Origin: Poecilobothrus nobilitatus
Lineage: Eukaryota > Arthropoda > Insecta > Diptera > Dolichopodidae
Assembly (NCBI GenBank): GCA_947095535.1
Contig: OX352773.1
Coordinates: 131,531,781 to 131,595,780 of the forward strand
Direction of reading: 5' to 3'
Length of the DNA: 64,000 bases
Each line of letters begins with the position of its first letter. Within the stretch, counting starts at the first letter, position 1. A program made the translations under genes and the position numbers. This document shows, one piece after another, positions 23,843 through 35,241 of the stretch. A model generated the notes under the pieces. The model was not told the DNA's origin. It was given only the letters and a program-made list of their open reading frames with translations, and ran no database searches.

Positions 23843-23951
23843 AGCATCTTAGAAAAAATGATTTCCAACCAGCTAGAAACTCATTTAATGCAAATAAATA
23901 AATATAATTTAATTTATGAACACCAACTAGGATTTAAAAATAAAGGCAGAT
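23843..23951 (+). pseudogene. Short LINE reverse transcriptase fragment
   Basis: The plus strand reads ILEKMISNQLETHLMQ, then NLIYEHQLGFKNKG, the fingers region of a non-LTR reverse transcriptase (KxLExxI...L...Q.GFR). It is only about 110 bases long and lies between the Tc1 relic and another LINE on the opposite strand. Confidence 0.65.
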
Positions 23952-24059
23952 AAGAATCGGGTTTATCATAAAATCTCAAAGTCCAACATTTCCAAGACTT
24001 CTCCCTGATATAGTAGGATGGGGATAGTAGTGGCAATTTTTCGCGAGATCAGACAGTGG

Positions 24060-25170
24060 CAATTGACTTTCCTCCATTTTTAAATTTTTGCCAAATCTTT
24101 ATTTAGCTTACGAATAGTGAAATTTTTTGCTGTTGTGTTAATCTGGTGTTACAGCGGCTATGAAACTCGTGGGAAGCTACAAGGATGCTGTCGTCTGCGA
24201 AACTATGGATCAGATTGGAGGTTAATGAAAGTAGGTCATTTGTTTTATTTTGAAGCATTTTTTTTGAATTTATCAGATGAATATCCATCGACCAGTACAC
24301 GAATCGTACGATTCGAAAGGAAATGCATTTTGCCAACTGAGCATCGTGCTAAACTCGGTCAAAAGTCTTAGAAATATCAAGAGCCACAGTAATTCATGAG
24401 ATTACTGGTTAAATGACTGGCTCTGAATCCGTATTGTCGGTCATGAAGCAAACCTTTGTGATCCAGCTATTTCAGAAGCTTTTGGTTCACAATTTTTTCA
24501 ATTACTTTGAAAAAAAAGAAGTTATAGCATAATTTGAAAAAAAACGAAGTTATAGCATAGGGCGGTAGTTAGAGGATCGCTTTTAATACCTGTTTTGAGA
24601 ATTGGGAAAACATGTGCAACCTTGCATTAGGTAGGATGGATATCCGAAATGAAGGAGAGGTAGAAAATGTTTCGCAGAGGTTTCGAAATACTGGAATAGG
24701 AGTTTTGAACACCATGGTGGTTATACTATCTGAATCGGCTGACTTATTTGTCTCAAAATTTTTCAAGATCATCACCGCCCGCGTACTAAAGTAAATTTTG
24801 CCGAAGGAACAGCCAGCTTCTGGAACGAAGGGTGGCATCTGAGCTGCCTGTGGAAGTGTCGAATTGGAAGCGAACTGCTGGAACTGCTGGTCTCTTTAGA
24901 ATCTTATACGGTATTATTATCAATAAGTGGTAGAAAAGAAGACCCTCTAATATTTTCTTTCAAACTTTTAGCAAATGTCCAAAATGATTTGTTTTTTTTT
25001 GGCATATGGATCATTTTACGTTTCAACTTTTGATTGAAAAAGAATTTTTGCTTTTTGATAACACTCTTGCATCTGTTTCTAACCTCTAACGTAAGTGTAC
25101 GTATTTCCGTCACCTTAAGAAAAAATAAATTTGTAATTTCAAAAATAAGAAACGTATAGGCTTTTTCCAA
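24060..25170 (-). pseudogene. Decayed LINE reverse transcriptase
   Basis: Minus-strand fragments in order are: KNKSFWTFAKSLKENIRGSS near 25,000, the linker before the RT; FETNKSADSDSITTMVFK near 24,720; CKVAHVFPILKTG near 24,590; VIEKIVNQKLL, then LDHKGLLHDRQYGFRASHLT near 24,430-24,510; FLSNRTIRVLVDG near 24,300; and HSFADDSILVASHEF near 24,160 with the catalytic FADD. Several frameshifts separate these. A duplicated TTTGAAAAAAAACGAAGTTATAGC-type block near 24,507-24,557 also breaks the frame. No endonuclease or RNase H is seen. Confidence 0.82.
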
Positions 25171-25621
25171 TTTTTAATTTTAAATATACAGTTGAACAGT
25201 TTTAAACTAAAATACGTTTGAAATTTATAGAATAGATGTAAATATTTCTTATTATTCTTAAAACAATTAAAAAAATATATGTATTAAGAATCAAAATAGA
25301 GAAATTGTACATATATCTCCCCTAATGTACCTAATTTCATTGTTCGTCCCTAATTCGGCCACTATTGTCCCTAATTGCGTCAGCATGAAAAAAATCTTAA
25401 ATAATCAGTTAAATGTTATTTAAAAAAAACTTTAAATTTTTAAAAATTATTACAAAAATTGTATTTTAAAATTTTTATAATTAAATTATGAGGATATGTT
25501 ATGTACATATGTACATAAATAAGTTTAGTAATAAATTGTTTATAAATTGTAAAATTTATGGTAGTTAAATAATTTTTCCATTATATGCTTTAAGTATAAT
25601 ATTTATAATAAATTATTTTAA
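25171..25621. other. AT-rich non-coding stretch
   Basis: No gene is recognised between the LINE relic and the SINE insertion site. Confidence 0.5.
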
Positions 25622-25632
25622 ATAGTTTTTTT

Positions 25633-25911
25633 ATTTATTTATTTATTTATATTAATATTACAAACCACATAGGATATTGCAATATTACAAAACCATCGGC
25701 TACTAAGGCCAGTATAGGTCGAATACTATTATTAAATTATACACTAATATTATTTATTTTGTTTATATTATATATTTTATATTTACACTATATTTGGTAG
25801 CAAAGGAAATTTGTTTTCAAGTAATAAAACTTGCTACCTGTGCAGGATTTGAACCCGCACTCCCTCGGTTAATAAGCCACGTGCTTGACCACAAGGCCAC
25901 CGAGGCCCCAT
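25633..25911 (-). mobile_element. tRNA-derived SINE, second family, with target site duplication
   Basis: On the minus strand the head reads GGGGCCTCGGTGGCCTTGTG with an A box (TGGCCTTGTGGTCAAGCACG) and a B box (GGTTCAAATCC). A unique body follows, then an (AAAT)n tail at 25,633-25,655. The flanks carry ATAGTTTTTTT at 25,622-25,632 and 25,912-25,922, a perfect 11-bp target duplication. The tRNA-like head is close to the SINE at 7,709-7,905 but the body differs, so two SINE families appear to share a head. The plus-strand open frame 25,794-26,006 across this SINE is spurious. Confidence 0.85.
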
Positions 25912-26223
25912 ATAGTTTTTTTTTCAAAAGAAATAGAATAATTATGAACAAAAAAAATATTTTTATATTGCCAGTTGAGCCTATACGATTTTTGTACAAC
26001 ACTTAAACAAAAAAATAAAATTATTATGGTTACTATTATTTAAAAATAACATGGCAAAAAAATAAAACAAAAGAATAATTAAGTTTTAAATAACAATTAA
26101 ATATTTAAGTAAATTAATTTATTAAAAATAAAATATACAAAAACGATAAATATGAAAATAAAATTAATATAAAAATAAAAAAACTCAGTATAAAAGCGCC
26201 AATTTTTAATTCAAAAATAAATA

Positions 26224-26655
26224 AAAAATAATATAAAAATTTTTTAAAAAACAGCTTTTTTTGAACTAAAAAGTAGAAAATAAATTTTTAATTACGAATT
26301 TTTCTCTAATTTTCTAAATTATATTGTTGCGATAGAAGTTTCTTTAAAAAAATCTATCCCAATATATTATTTATATATGTGCCATAAAGCTTGTGAAATT
26401 AAAATAAAAGCTGGAGGCATTAAAAGTATAACTATAAACTTAAATTTTGAAAATATTACCTCCAGCTTTTATTTTAATTTCACGGGCTTTATGACACATA
26501 TATAATTGCTATATTGAGATAAATTTTTTTAAAGATGGATGTTCATCGTAACAATTTATTTTAGAAAATTACAGAAAAAATTTGTAATTAAAAATTTATT
26601 TTCTACTTTTTAGTTCAGAAAAAGCTGTTTTTTAAAAAAATTTTATAGTATTTTT
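26224..26655. mobile_element. Palindromic foldback/MITE, arms of about 195 bp
   Basis: The left arm (26,224-26,417) and right arm (26,459-26,655) are inverted copies separated by a 41-bp loop. Matching landmarks are TTAAAAAACAGCTTTTT / AAAAGCTGTTTTTTAA, ACTAAAAAGTAGAAAATAAA / TTTATTTTCTACTTTTTAGT, and GAAATTAAAATAAAAGCTGG / CCAGCTTTTATTTTAATTTC. Mismatches are few. It is non-coding. The ACTTTTTAG-type words recur at 29,230 and 4,985, hinting at a relation to the hairpin MITE. Confidence 0.85.
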
Positions 26656-26689
26656 TATTTTATCCTTTTTAGTCACGAAGAATAAGTAC

Positions 26690-27330
26690 CTATTAAATTG
26701 AATTTTTTGGCAAAATACATGAACCTTTGTTTTCCTCCTTTTTTCTTTTCTTTTCCCGAATTTTATGTTTCTATACAATATACGCTATTGCTATACATGT
26801 AGTTTGAATATGAATCATATTCAAATATATAATAATATAGAATATTATATTTATAAAGCTATGTAGTGTTAAGTATCCATAACTACATATTTTTGTTTAT
26901 GTTTCTTCTCTATACAATATATGCTATTACTAATTACTATACAGTATACACATCCATTTATACATAGTTTGAATATGAATGATATATATGTGTTGTATTA
27001 TGAGGCTACGTTATGTTAGGTAGGTATATCTATTTACGTATTTTTTGTTTTATTATGTTTTTTTTTGTTTTTTTTTGGTTTGTGTAAGAATGAAAACAAA
27101 ACAAACACTAAAACCATACCATACATATTATACTATACATATGTCATATAATACATCACAGACAAATTGTGTATGGAAGTACATTTTGTAAAAATAAATT
27201 AAGCTAAAAAATTTCTGAACCGATTGATTGTATATAGAAATTTGATATTATTGGAATGAGTATTAGTATTAGTGATTATTCTAATAAAAATTCGTAGCTT
27301 CCATTAAGGTAATATAATAATATGAAAAAT
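26690..27330. repeat. Interspersed non-coding repeat
   Basis: TTTCCTCC/TTCTTTTTTC followed by CGAATTTTATGTTT and GAATCATATT matches 10,728-10,805. TACATTTTGTAAAAATAAAT with a following ATTCTAATAAAAATTCGT matches 11,880-11,910 and 41,480-41,580. The internal sequence is duplicated (CTATACAATAT(A/A)CGCTATT at 26,773 and ATGCTATTAC at 26,928). Confidence 0.5.
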
Positions 27331-27349
27331 TATTTGTATTTTATATTAT

Positions 27350-27379
27350 ATGCTTTTATATTAACTCGTCGGTGTCGGT

Positions 27380-27410
<31 letters not shown>

Positions 27411-28000
27411 TTTGTCATTCTGTCACGCTTTTTATTATCTTCGTAATCTGTTAGCAACATTTGTAAGTGTAGTATGGTGCAGAGGATAGTTCACATGTTT
27501 CAAAAGTGGAGATCATGTTGTTCGAATCCAGTTCACATGCAACATTTTTTTTTTTTAACTATCTATTCATCAACATTTTTTGAATAAAATATGTATACAT
27601 TTTTGTATATATGAATTTAAAACTTACATTTTTATCTCTTATTCATGCATACAAACATACACATTATATTTTTGATCTTTCCTGGTGTTTTGTATTAGCA
27701 TAATTAGCAAAACACAATCCATACATACAATATTTTTATGTATGTTGCTAAGTTATTTTGTTTACAGCATTTGTTTAGTATTTAAATCAAAATATTTACT
27801 GTCAACATTTTTTAATGCACATATGCATTGTTAAAAATTAAGATTTTATGTTAGTAATATGTTCAGAAAATATTTAAGTGTTGTATAGTGCAGAGGAGAG
27901 TGTACAGTTTTTGAAAGTGAGGGTAATTTGGTTCGAATCCAATTCGTGTATGTACATTCTTTTTTTTTTGTTAACTGTATTCATCATAAATTTTTTAATA
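27350..28000 (+). repeat. Second copy of tandem tRNA-like units
   Basis: This matches 3,138-3,750 from TTAACTCGTCGGTGTCGG through the (TTTA)n tract at 27,378-27,411. B-box motifs are GTTCGAATCC at 27,520-27,529 and GGTTCGAATCC at 27,930-27,940, about 411 bases apart, each preceded by GTGCAGAGGA. The first B box is intact here, while its counterpart at 3,301 has C to G. Unit 2 can form most of a T-arm (TTTGG-TTCGAAT-CCAAT). Confidence 0.6.
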
Positions 28001-28129
28001 AAATTTTATGTATAATACACACATATTATTTGATCTTTCCTCCTATAATAATTTAGTTCAATCAATCTTGATGTGCACATGTATTTTGTATTAGGATTTA
28101 GCAAAACACAAAATATATAGGTACAATAT

Positions 28130-28510
28130 TTTTATGTTGCTAAATTATTTTGTTATAAAACATTTGTTTAGGATCTAAATCAGAATATTTGTTGTCAACA
28201 TTCTTTATTGCATATTGAATATGCATGGCGTTAAAAATTAATGTTTTATGTGTTTTATTTAGGAACATTTATTATATCTATTGTGTATATAGATATACAT
28301 ATAAATAGCAAAACACAAAATATATAGGTAGAATATTTTTATGTTTCTAAATTATTTTGTTTTAAAACATTTGTTTCGGATTTAAATCAGAATATTTGTT
28401 GTCAACATTCTTTATTGCATATTGAATATGCATGGCGTTAAAAATTAATGTTTTATGTGTTTTATTTAGGAACATTTATTATGTATATTGTGTATATAGA
28501 TATACATATA
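28130..28510 (+). repeat. Direct duplication of about 185 bp
   Basis: GTTGTCAACATTCTTTATTG, then GAATATGCATGGCG and AGGAACATTTATTAT, occurs at 28,190-28,275 and again at 28,397-28,480 with very few differences. Both are preceded by ATTATTTTGTT(A/T)(T/A)AAAACATTTGTTT. A more diverged relative lies upstream at 27,750-27,845. This is a tandem amplification within the compound repeat. Confidence 0.75.
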
Positions 28511-28767
28511 AAATTTTATTCAAAATAATTCCAATTGCCAAATTCAAAATACATGCATACATAATATTTTTATTTTGTATGCATATACATAGTAAAGAAT
28601 ATAAAAAGTGAAGATCATTACAAAATTATGCTTTTGCGCATTACGAATTATGATTTACAAACGAAATTTTGTCAACGCAAAAAATTAAAACTACGTATGT
28701 AAGTATGTACGTACGTACATAATATTATGTTAAACTAATTTCCTAAATTATTTTGTTCTGCTCCATT

Positions 28768-28989
28768 TGTTTATAATTTAAATCAAGATATTTGTCTACA
28801 ATTTTTACTGCATGATCTTATTAAAGGATTAGGTAGGTACTAGGTGTTCAAGGTTAGATGTTTGTTTGGATATACGATATACTACTAATAGTATACTATA
28901 GAAATATACAGTAAAGTACATTTATGTATATCATTTTCATTCGAGTTATGTTGTTGGATTGTAATATTTATATAATCACAGTATTTTGG
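28768..28989 (+). repeat. Interspersed repeat shared with 4,451-4,700
   Basis: It matches the first compound repeat copy through TGCATGATCTTATTAAAGG, GGTTAGATGTTTGTTTGG and CATATTTTACCCTT. It then joins the hairpin MITE directly. Confidence 0.65.
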
Positions 28990-29260
28990 TACATATTTTA
29001 CCCTTATAATATAAAAGAGAATTGCTAGTGCAAGCATTTTGGACTGTTATAATATAAAAGTAAATTGCTGGAATAAAAAAGAAACACGAACCTCAAATTT
29101 CCTAGATTTTTATTTAACCTTATTCCAGCAATTTACTTTTATATTATAACAGTCCAAAATGCTTGCACTAGCAATTCACTTTTATATTATAACAGTCAAA
29201 AAAGCTAAAGTTTTGCAATCAATTTTATTTTCTACTTTTTAGGGGGCGAATTTGGTTTCG
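28990..29260. mobile_element. Hairpin MITE
   Basis: The arms carry GCTAGTGCAAGCATTTTGGA plus CTGTTATAATATAAAAGTAA at about 29,022-29,075 and their inverse at about 29,112-29,185. A roughly 40-bp loop contains CGAACCTCAAATTTCC. The right side extends to TTTTTAGGGGGCGAATTTGG. A one-armed copy is at 4,980-5,165. Confidence 0.8.
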
Positions 29261-29302
29261 ATAAAAGCATATTTTAAAAAATATTTTTTTTACATATTAT
29301 AT

Positions 29303-29755
29303 ACTTTAAAAATTGAATTGAATTGTAAACCTGTAAAAAACAAGTTACATGCATTTGTAGATTTGTGTGTAATTTGAAACTTTTTTGAAAATAAAATTTA
29401 ATGGTAGATCTTTAAAAATTATAATAAATGTGCAAAATAATCTTCATGCAATTCACAAAATTATTTGTTGAAGATTGAATCAAAATTAATATTATGATTT
29501 ATACCTACATAAGTATATTATGTATATACATCACAAATTTTAAAATTTAATAATATTGCACGTTTTTCATTAGGTATTTTTTCTTAAAAATTTGTTAAAA
29601 ATTAGAAATCTGATTGCTGAAAATAAAAATGTTTTAAAATAACCGTTCAATACAAGGTCTATTTACGAATTAATTGAAATAGATATGTGGCAAAATTCAA
29701 ACACTAAAAATATTTCGCCAGTGCTTAAATTTTATTTTTAATAAAATTTCAAACT
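29303..29755 (+). repeat. Interspersed repeat family copy 2
   Basis: This is the same family as 17,357-18,085 and 41,610-41,990, with AAATTGAATTGAATTGTAAA at the start and ATATTTCGCCAGTGC near the end. It is non-coding. Confidence 0.7.
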
Positions 29756-29879
29756 TAGTTGTTTTTTAACTTATAATAATAGGTAAATTGAGAAAAATTA
29801 ATAAAACCAAAAAATCTTAATTTATATAATTAAATTTTAATTAAATTTTAATTTATAATGCTTCTGAATATGTTTCAGA

Positions 29880-32005
29880 ACCTGAAGTGACAAATGATCT
29901 GTGCTCAGACCACTTACCAGTTATTATAAAAATCATGAGCGAACCCAATTTAAATGAATACTTTCAATTTGATTTTTCAAAGCAAATTGGACGGTTTTAT
30001 AAAAATTTCTACAAAATCAATTTGCTTCATAAGTTCAAACTCGCTCTGTTAACTATATCTATGAAATAGATAACATGATCGCCCACCTAAACAATAAAAT
30101 AAATGAAGCAATCGAACTGGCCGTACCAAAATATGTCTAAACATTTTGTGATAGAAACGCTCTACATATATTGAACATACATATTACAACATATTTTGAA
30201 ATTAATTAGGTGTAGAAACTCCGCTCGACGCAGACTGATCCGCACTCGCTTATTCGTCTATAAGGCTCAAGTAAATCATTTGGATTTTTGTATCAATAAT
30301 GAGATAACAAAATTTAGAATGGAACAATTTACTCAAATCAATTCAAAAAGGGTCTAAAACCTTCTGGAAAATATGCAAAGTAACAAAAAATAAATATGAA
30401 AACATTCCACCACTTATACACGACAATGTTAAGTACATTGACAATCTCAGCAAAACAAATTTGTTAGGCAAGCTTTTTGCTATGAAAAATCTTTTGAATA
30501 CCAGCAATAATAGTCAATGGATATATTAATGGCTCATATGGATATTTTTCAAGATGGCGATTTCCAAATTTCAGAAAATGGATTATTTTCTAAAGACAGC
30601 ATTTACCATATTATAGCGTCATTAAAAAATAAAAGAGCTTCCGGTATTGACAGAATTTCCAATAGGTGTATTAAGATGTTACCCAAAAACTCTCTTTGTT
30701 ATCTCAAATGCATCCGAAATTGCTGCTTAAAACTAAGCTACTTTCCCCACAAATGGAAAGAATCAAAATAATAGCTATATTAAAACCAAATAAGAATTCT
30801 GATTGTCCTTCTAACTATAGACCAATCAGTTTACTTAATAACTTCTCCAAAATATTTGAAAAATTAATTAAAGAACGCTTGATGGCCTTTATAGATGATA
30901 AGGAAATCCTACCAAATGAACAATATGGCTTTAGACCAGGCCACAATACTAAGCATCCTCTGGTCAGAATAAAAAATTTTATAAAAGACAAACTTGGTAC
31001 AGGTAGAAATTCAGGTATGATCACACTAGATGTAAATTCTGCCTTTGACAAATTATAGCACCAGGGCTTAATACACAAAATGAAAGTCCTCCAATTTCCA
31101 GTATACTTAACCAATTTAATAAAAAGTTTTCTAACTGATAGAAGTTTCCTAGTTTACATAGGTAATACTAAATCAAATAGTTTCGAATTAAGTGCTGCCG
31201 TTCCACAAGGATCTGTACTTGGCCCTATTTTATGTAATATATTTACTTCTGATGTGCCTAAACCAAACAACTGCATACTGTCAGTTTTTGCAGATATCGC
31301 CATAATAGCTGAAGATTTAATGGGTACAGAAATCGAAAATAAATTACATAGTGCTCTCAATTGTTTATTAAATTACTTTAATCAATAGAAAATTTAAGTT
31401 AATGCTGACAAATGCAATGCGATGTATTTCACACGCAAACGTAAAATATGCTATCTGCCACAAAACCCTGTATGTATTGGTACACAGCAAATAAACCGAT
31501 TTTAACATATGGTTCACCAATTTGGGGTGATTGCGCTAATATGCATAGTAAAAAATTACAAATCGCACAAAATAAAGTACTTAAAATGATTTATAATTTA
31601 CCTTTTTATTATTCCACTGGAAAACTACACCGGAAAGCCAAAATAGATATCATTTCAAACAAAATTGCAATAATAAACTTTAAATTTAATTACAAGTTAC
31701 AGTTCTCAAGCAATATTTTGATCAAAATTTATATCAAATATACTGAAATTAGTTGTAAGATATGGTAGGTTATTTTTAGTTAGTTTTAAGTTTTATACAC
31801 AAAAATTTATCAAACAAGGTTTTTGCTTCCCTTTCGTTAATTAATAATAGAACTAATATACATAGCATTACTCATAGCATTAATTTCTCAGTTGTAAAGA
31901 TCATATTCATAAATCTATATCTCTGTACAAATAATATTATGTATGTATATAGCATTATGTAAATTATGGAAGAATTAAAATAAAATAAAAATAAAAAATA
32001 AAATA
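29880..32005 (+). pseudogene. Jockey-like LINE, 5'-truncated, mutated
   Basis: The element starts inside the endonuclease with SDHLPVIIKI at 29,907. The linker FWKICKVTKNKYENIPPL follows near 30,360-30,420. The reverse transcriptase reads PNKNSDCPSNYRPISLLNNF and IFEKLIKERL, then QYGFRPGHNTKHPL, MITLDVNSAFDKL (Asp), VPQGSVLGPILCNIF and FADIAIIAEDL. Here the catalytic FADD has become FADI. The C-terminal part reads LTYGSPIWGDCANMHSKKLQ and LPFYYSTGKLHRKAKID. The 3' end is an A-rich AATAAAATAAAAATAAAA tract at 31,975-32,005. A stop at 31,058, others between 30,140 and 30,520, and the lost Asp make it inactive. The layout agrees with the Jockey clade. Confidence 0.88.
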
Positions 32006-32717
32006 TCATAATAAAATATTTATTATTGGTAACTAATTTTAAAGATAACTACAATTCATAACTAATCTGCTACTAAATTAAAATTTGAATTAAGGAACTG
32101 CCATTGTAATTTTTTATATGAATATAATTTTTATGTTGAATGTTCTGAAGAAAAAAGAAAACGAAAAAATAGGAACAAAATCAATTTTGTGTTAAGAAAA
32201 AGAGTACAAGTTCCAAAGAATTAAATAATGAGTATGCATACATTATACATATTTGATATGTATTACATTATTGAAAATCACATAGTGCATGTGAATGTTT
32301 ATCTTATATTATACATGACATGCAAAACTTGTATGCGACTTGACAACACTATAAATTAAAAAATTATTATTAATATTGCTTTGAGCGAGCAAATGGTTTA
32401 TATTTACATACATATATCCAAAAAAACGTTAAACCTTCAGAACAATTAATAAAGAAGTAACAACAAAAAGTAAGACCTCTATAAAAATATTGTTTCTCAT
32501 AATCATTATCGTAGCCATCAATACGAAAAAGGTATAAGAAAAAGTACATACGCATTAAAATCAAAAATAACACTTTTGAAATTATTAAAATTTATTTATT
32601 TAATTTTTAGTTCGCAGTTCTGACAATTATTATTAAAAAACTTTGAACTTGCTTTTGACTCAAATTGAAATTTAAGTAAAATTTGATTAAACACTATTAG
32701 CTAGTTGCTACAAGTTT
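32006..32717. other. AT-rich non-coding stretch
   Basis: No gene is recognised. The minus-strand open frame 32,370-32,573 is low-complexity. Confidence 0.5.
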
Positions 32718-34426
32718 TTAGCACATTTCCAAAAAAATTTTGAAAAAATGTGCTTATTAGTTTCACTCTGTCCGCCCGTCCGTCCGTCCGTCCGTCTGTT
32801 TACAAAACTTCTACACCGTTAAAGATAGAGAAAAAAAATTTTAACCATGGGTAGGTCTCATAAAAAATATAATTTTGTGGAACAACTTTTTCATGTAGCC
32901 CCTCCCATTACGGAGCTACACCTCCTCAAACTTTGAAAAAGCCCTATTTTTAAATGCATATATCTTATGTTCTGCTTAAGATTTTTTCAATCTAAAAACG
33001 TCATTCGACAGGTATTTCTTTTATCTTTGTAAATTAATATCAAAATTATACAATTTTTTTAAATTTAGTATTTAAATTTACCGTTATATGAAAACCAAAT
33101 TTTGCATGATTTTTCTACTTTCATAACTCCGGCACGCTTTTAGATAGAGGCTTGAAATTTTGAGACAAGAAAGAACTTTTAGAATTAGTATAAGTTTGCT
33201 CAGAAAAATTTTTTGGACCACCCCCTGTTTATGAGATATGAGAGCTTAAAAATTGAAAATTTGCTATTTTTAAACACCTGTAACTTAGGAAAATTTCATT
33301 TAATAAGAAAAAATGTGAAAATAGGACGATATTATTGAAGCTTTAATTTTTATGTCTTGCCGAAGAAAAATTTGTACAGGTGCCTAAGTTACAGGTGTCT
33401 AAAAATATGAAATTTTCAATTTTTGAGGCGTAATAACTCTTAAAGAGGGGGTGTTACCAAAAAATTTTCTGAGGAAACTTATACTAATTCTTATTACTTA
33501 TACTAAAGTTCTTTCTTGTCTCAAAATTTCAGGTTCCTATCTAAAGGGGTGCCGGAGTTATGAAAAAAGAAATTTCATGCAAAATGTGGTTTTCACATAA
33601 CGGTAAATTTAAATAGTAAATTACAAAATATCACATAATTTTGATATTGTTTTATATAGATAATAAAATTTCCGATCTTCTGCCGGTTTTAGATTGCAAA
33701 ATTATTACGCAGAGCCCGAGATATATACATCTGAAAATGGGGCTTTTTCGCAATTTTGAAGAGCGGCAACTTTGGAACCCTTTACAATTAAAATAAACCT
33801 TTAACACACGTAAAAATATATTATTGTAGCTTTAATTTTTATGTCTTGCAGAAGTAAAATGTGTACAGGTTCCTAAGTTACAGGTGTTTAAAAATAGCAA
33901 TTTTTCAATTTTTAAGCCCTAATAGCTCATAAACAGGGGGTGGTCCGAAAAAATTTTCTGAGCAAACTTATACTAATTCTAAAAGTTCTTTCTTGCCTCA
34001 AAATTTCAAGCTTCTATCTAGAAGCGTGCCGGAGTTATGAAAGTAGAAAAATCATGCAAAATTTGGTTTTCACATAACGGTAAATTTAAATACTAAATTT
34101 AAAAAAATTGTATAATTTTGATATTAATTTACAAAGATAAAAGAAATACCTGTCGAATGACGTTTTCAGATTGAAAAAATCTTAAGTAGAACATAAGATA
34201 TATGCATTTAAAAATAAGGCTTTTTCAAAGTTTGAGGGGCTGTAGCTCCGTAATGGGGGGGGCTACATGAAAAAGTTGTTTATTTTTTTTATGAAACCTA
34301 CCTATGGTTAAAATTTTTTTTCTCTATCTTTAACGGTGTAGAAGTTTTGTAAACAGACGGACGGACGGACGGACAGAGTGAAACTAATAAGCACATTTTT
34401 TCAAAATTTTTTTGGAAATGTGCTAA
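32718..34426. mobile_element. Complete foldback-like element with arms of about 560 bp
   Basis: The left arm (32,718-33,290) and right arm (33,871-34,426) are inverted copies, from TTAGCACATTTCC / GGAAATGTGCTAA at the tips to AACTTAGGA / TCCTAAGTT inside. Each arm contains a GTCC or GGAC microsatellite run (CCGTCCGTCCGTCCGTCTG and its inverse). The 580-bp middle contains further direct copies of the arm's inner motif (CTTGCCGAAGAAAAAT, GTTACAGGTGTCTAAAAATA), so arms and core are built from one monomer of about 480 bp. There is no coding capacity. No clear target duplication is seen (CAAGTTTTT versus AAAATAAGC). Partial relatives are at 1-480 and 16,120-17,350. Confidence 0.85.
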
Positions 34427-35241
34427 AAATAAGCTTGAAATTTTCCTAGCTATAGTGTTTAAGTCAGCTGGTAATTTGGCATTTCGTATATTTCAAAATG
34501 GTAAAAAATAAAAAAACCAAATTAGATTCATATGTATGTATATAATAAATTAACCAAATTAGAACAAGGGTGAGGTGTTACTTCGACTATTACTTACTTT
34601 AGACTGTTACTTAAAAAGCTTAATGATATGTAGTGATAAGATATCTATAAAAAATAAAAAAGAAGTTATGCTCCAATATATTCGATCGACGAATATTAAG
34701 AGGAGTGGTACTCAATAACAAGGCCGCCTATTAAGTAGCCTTTCTTTATGGTCCTAAAGTATATTATTCGAAAATTTAACTTTAGCAGATTTAACTAAAG
34801 GGAATGGATGTTAAAGTATTTAAGGCTTTATTTCACATTCCAATAAGAAATTAGACCTTATTCTCAAAAAGATTTTTTTTCACATTTGAATGTGAAATAA
34901 AACCTTATTATTTTTTTCCTATTTCAGTAACAAAGCCTTGTTGTTATTAAAATAATTAACCAGAAATTATTTTCTTTAGTGTTAATTCTACGAAATCATA
35001 TAATCCATGTTATAGAATATAGACAAACCTTTTAATTGAGAAATTGCTTTAAGACCTTATTTCATATTCGGATGAAAAATAAGATCTTTTCGGAAATAAG
35101 AGAAAGTTGAAAAAAGAAAGTTCTATACGCGCCTGCTTTTGGAAAAAAAACATTTTGCTTTGAAAAATTATATACATTTATAGATTTTTATAAAGGTATT
35201 CAAAATAAAAAAAAAAAGTTAATTACTTAATAATTAAATAA
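34427..35241. other. Non-coding stretch with short inverted repeats
   Basis: GGCTTTATTTCACATTC near 34,833 is inverted as GAATGTGAAATAAAACC near 34,892. A similar palindrome (AAGACCTTATTTCATATTC with GATGAAAAATAAGATCTT) lies near 35,050-35,090. These look like repeated hairpins sharing one core (AAGRYCTTATTTCA). No gene is recognised. Confidence 0.45.
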
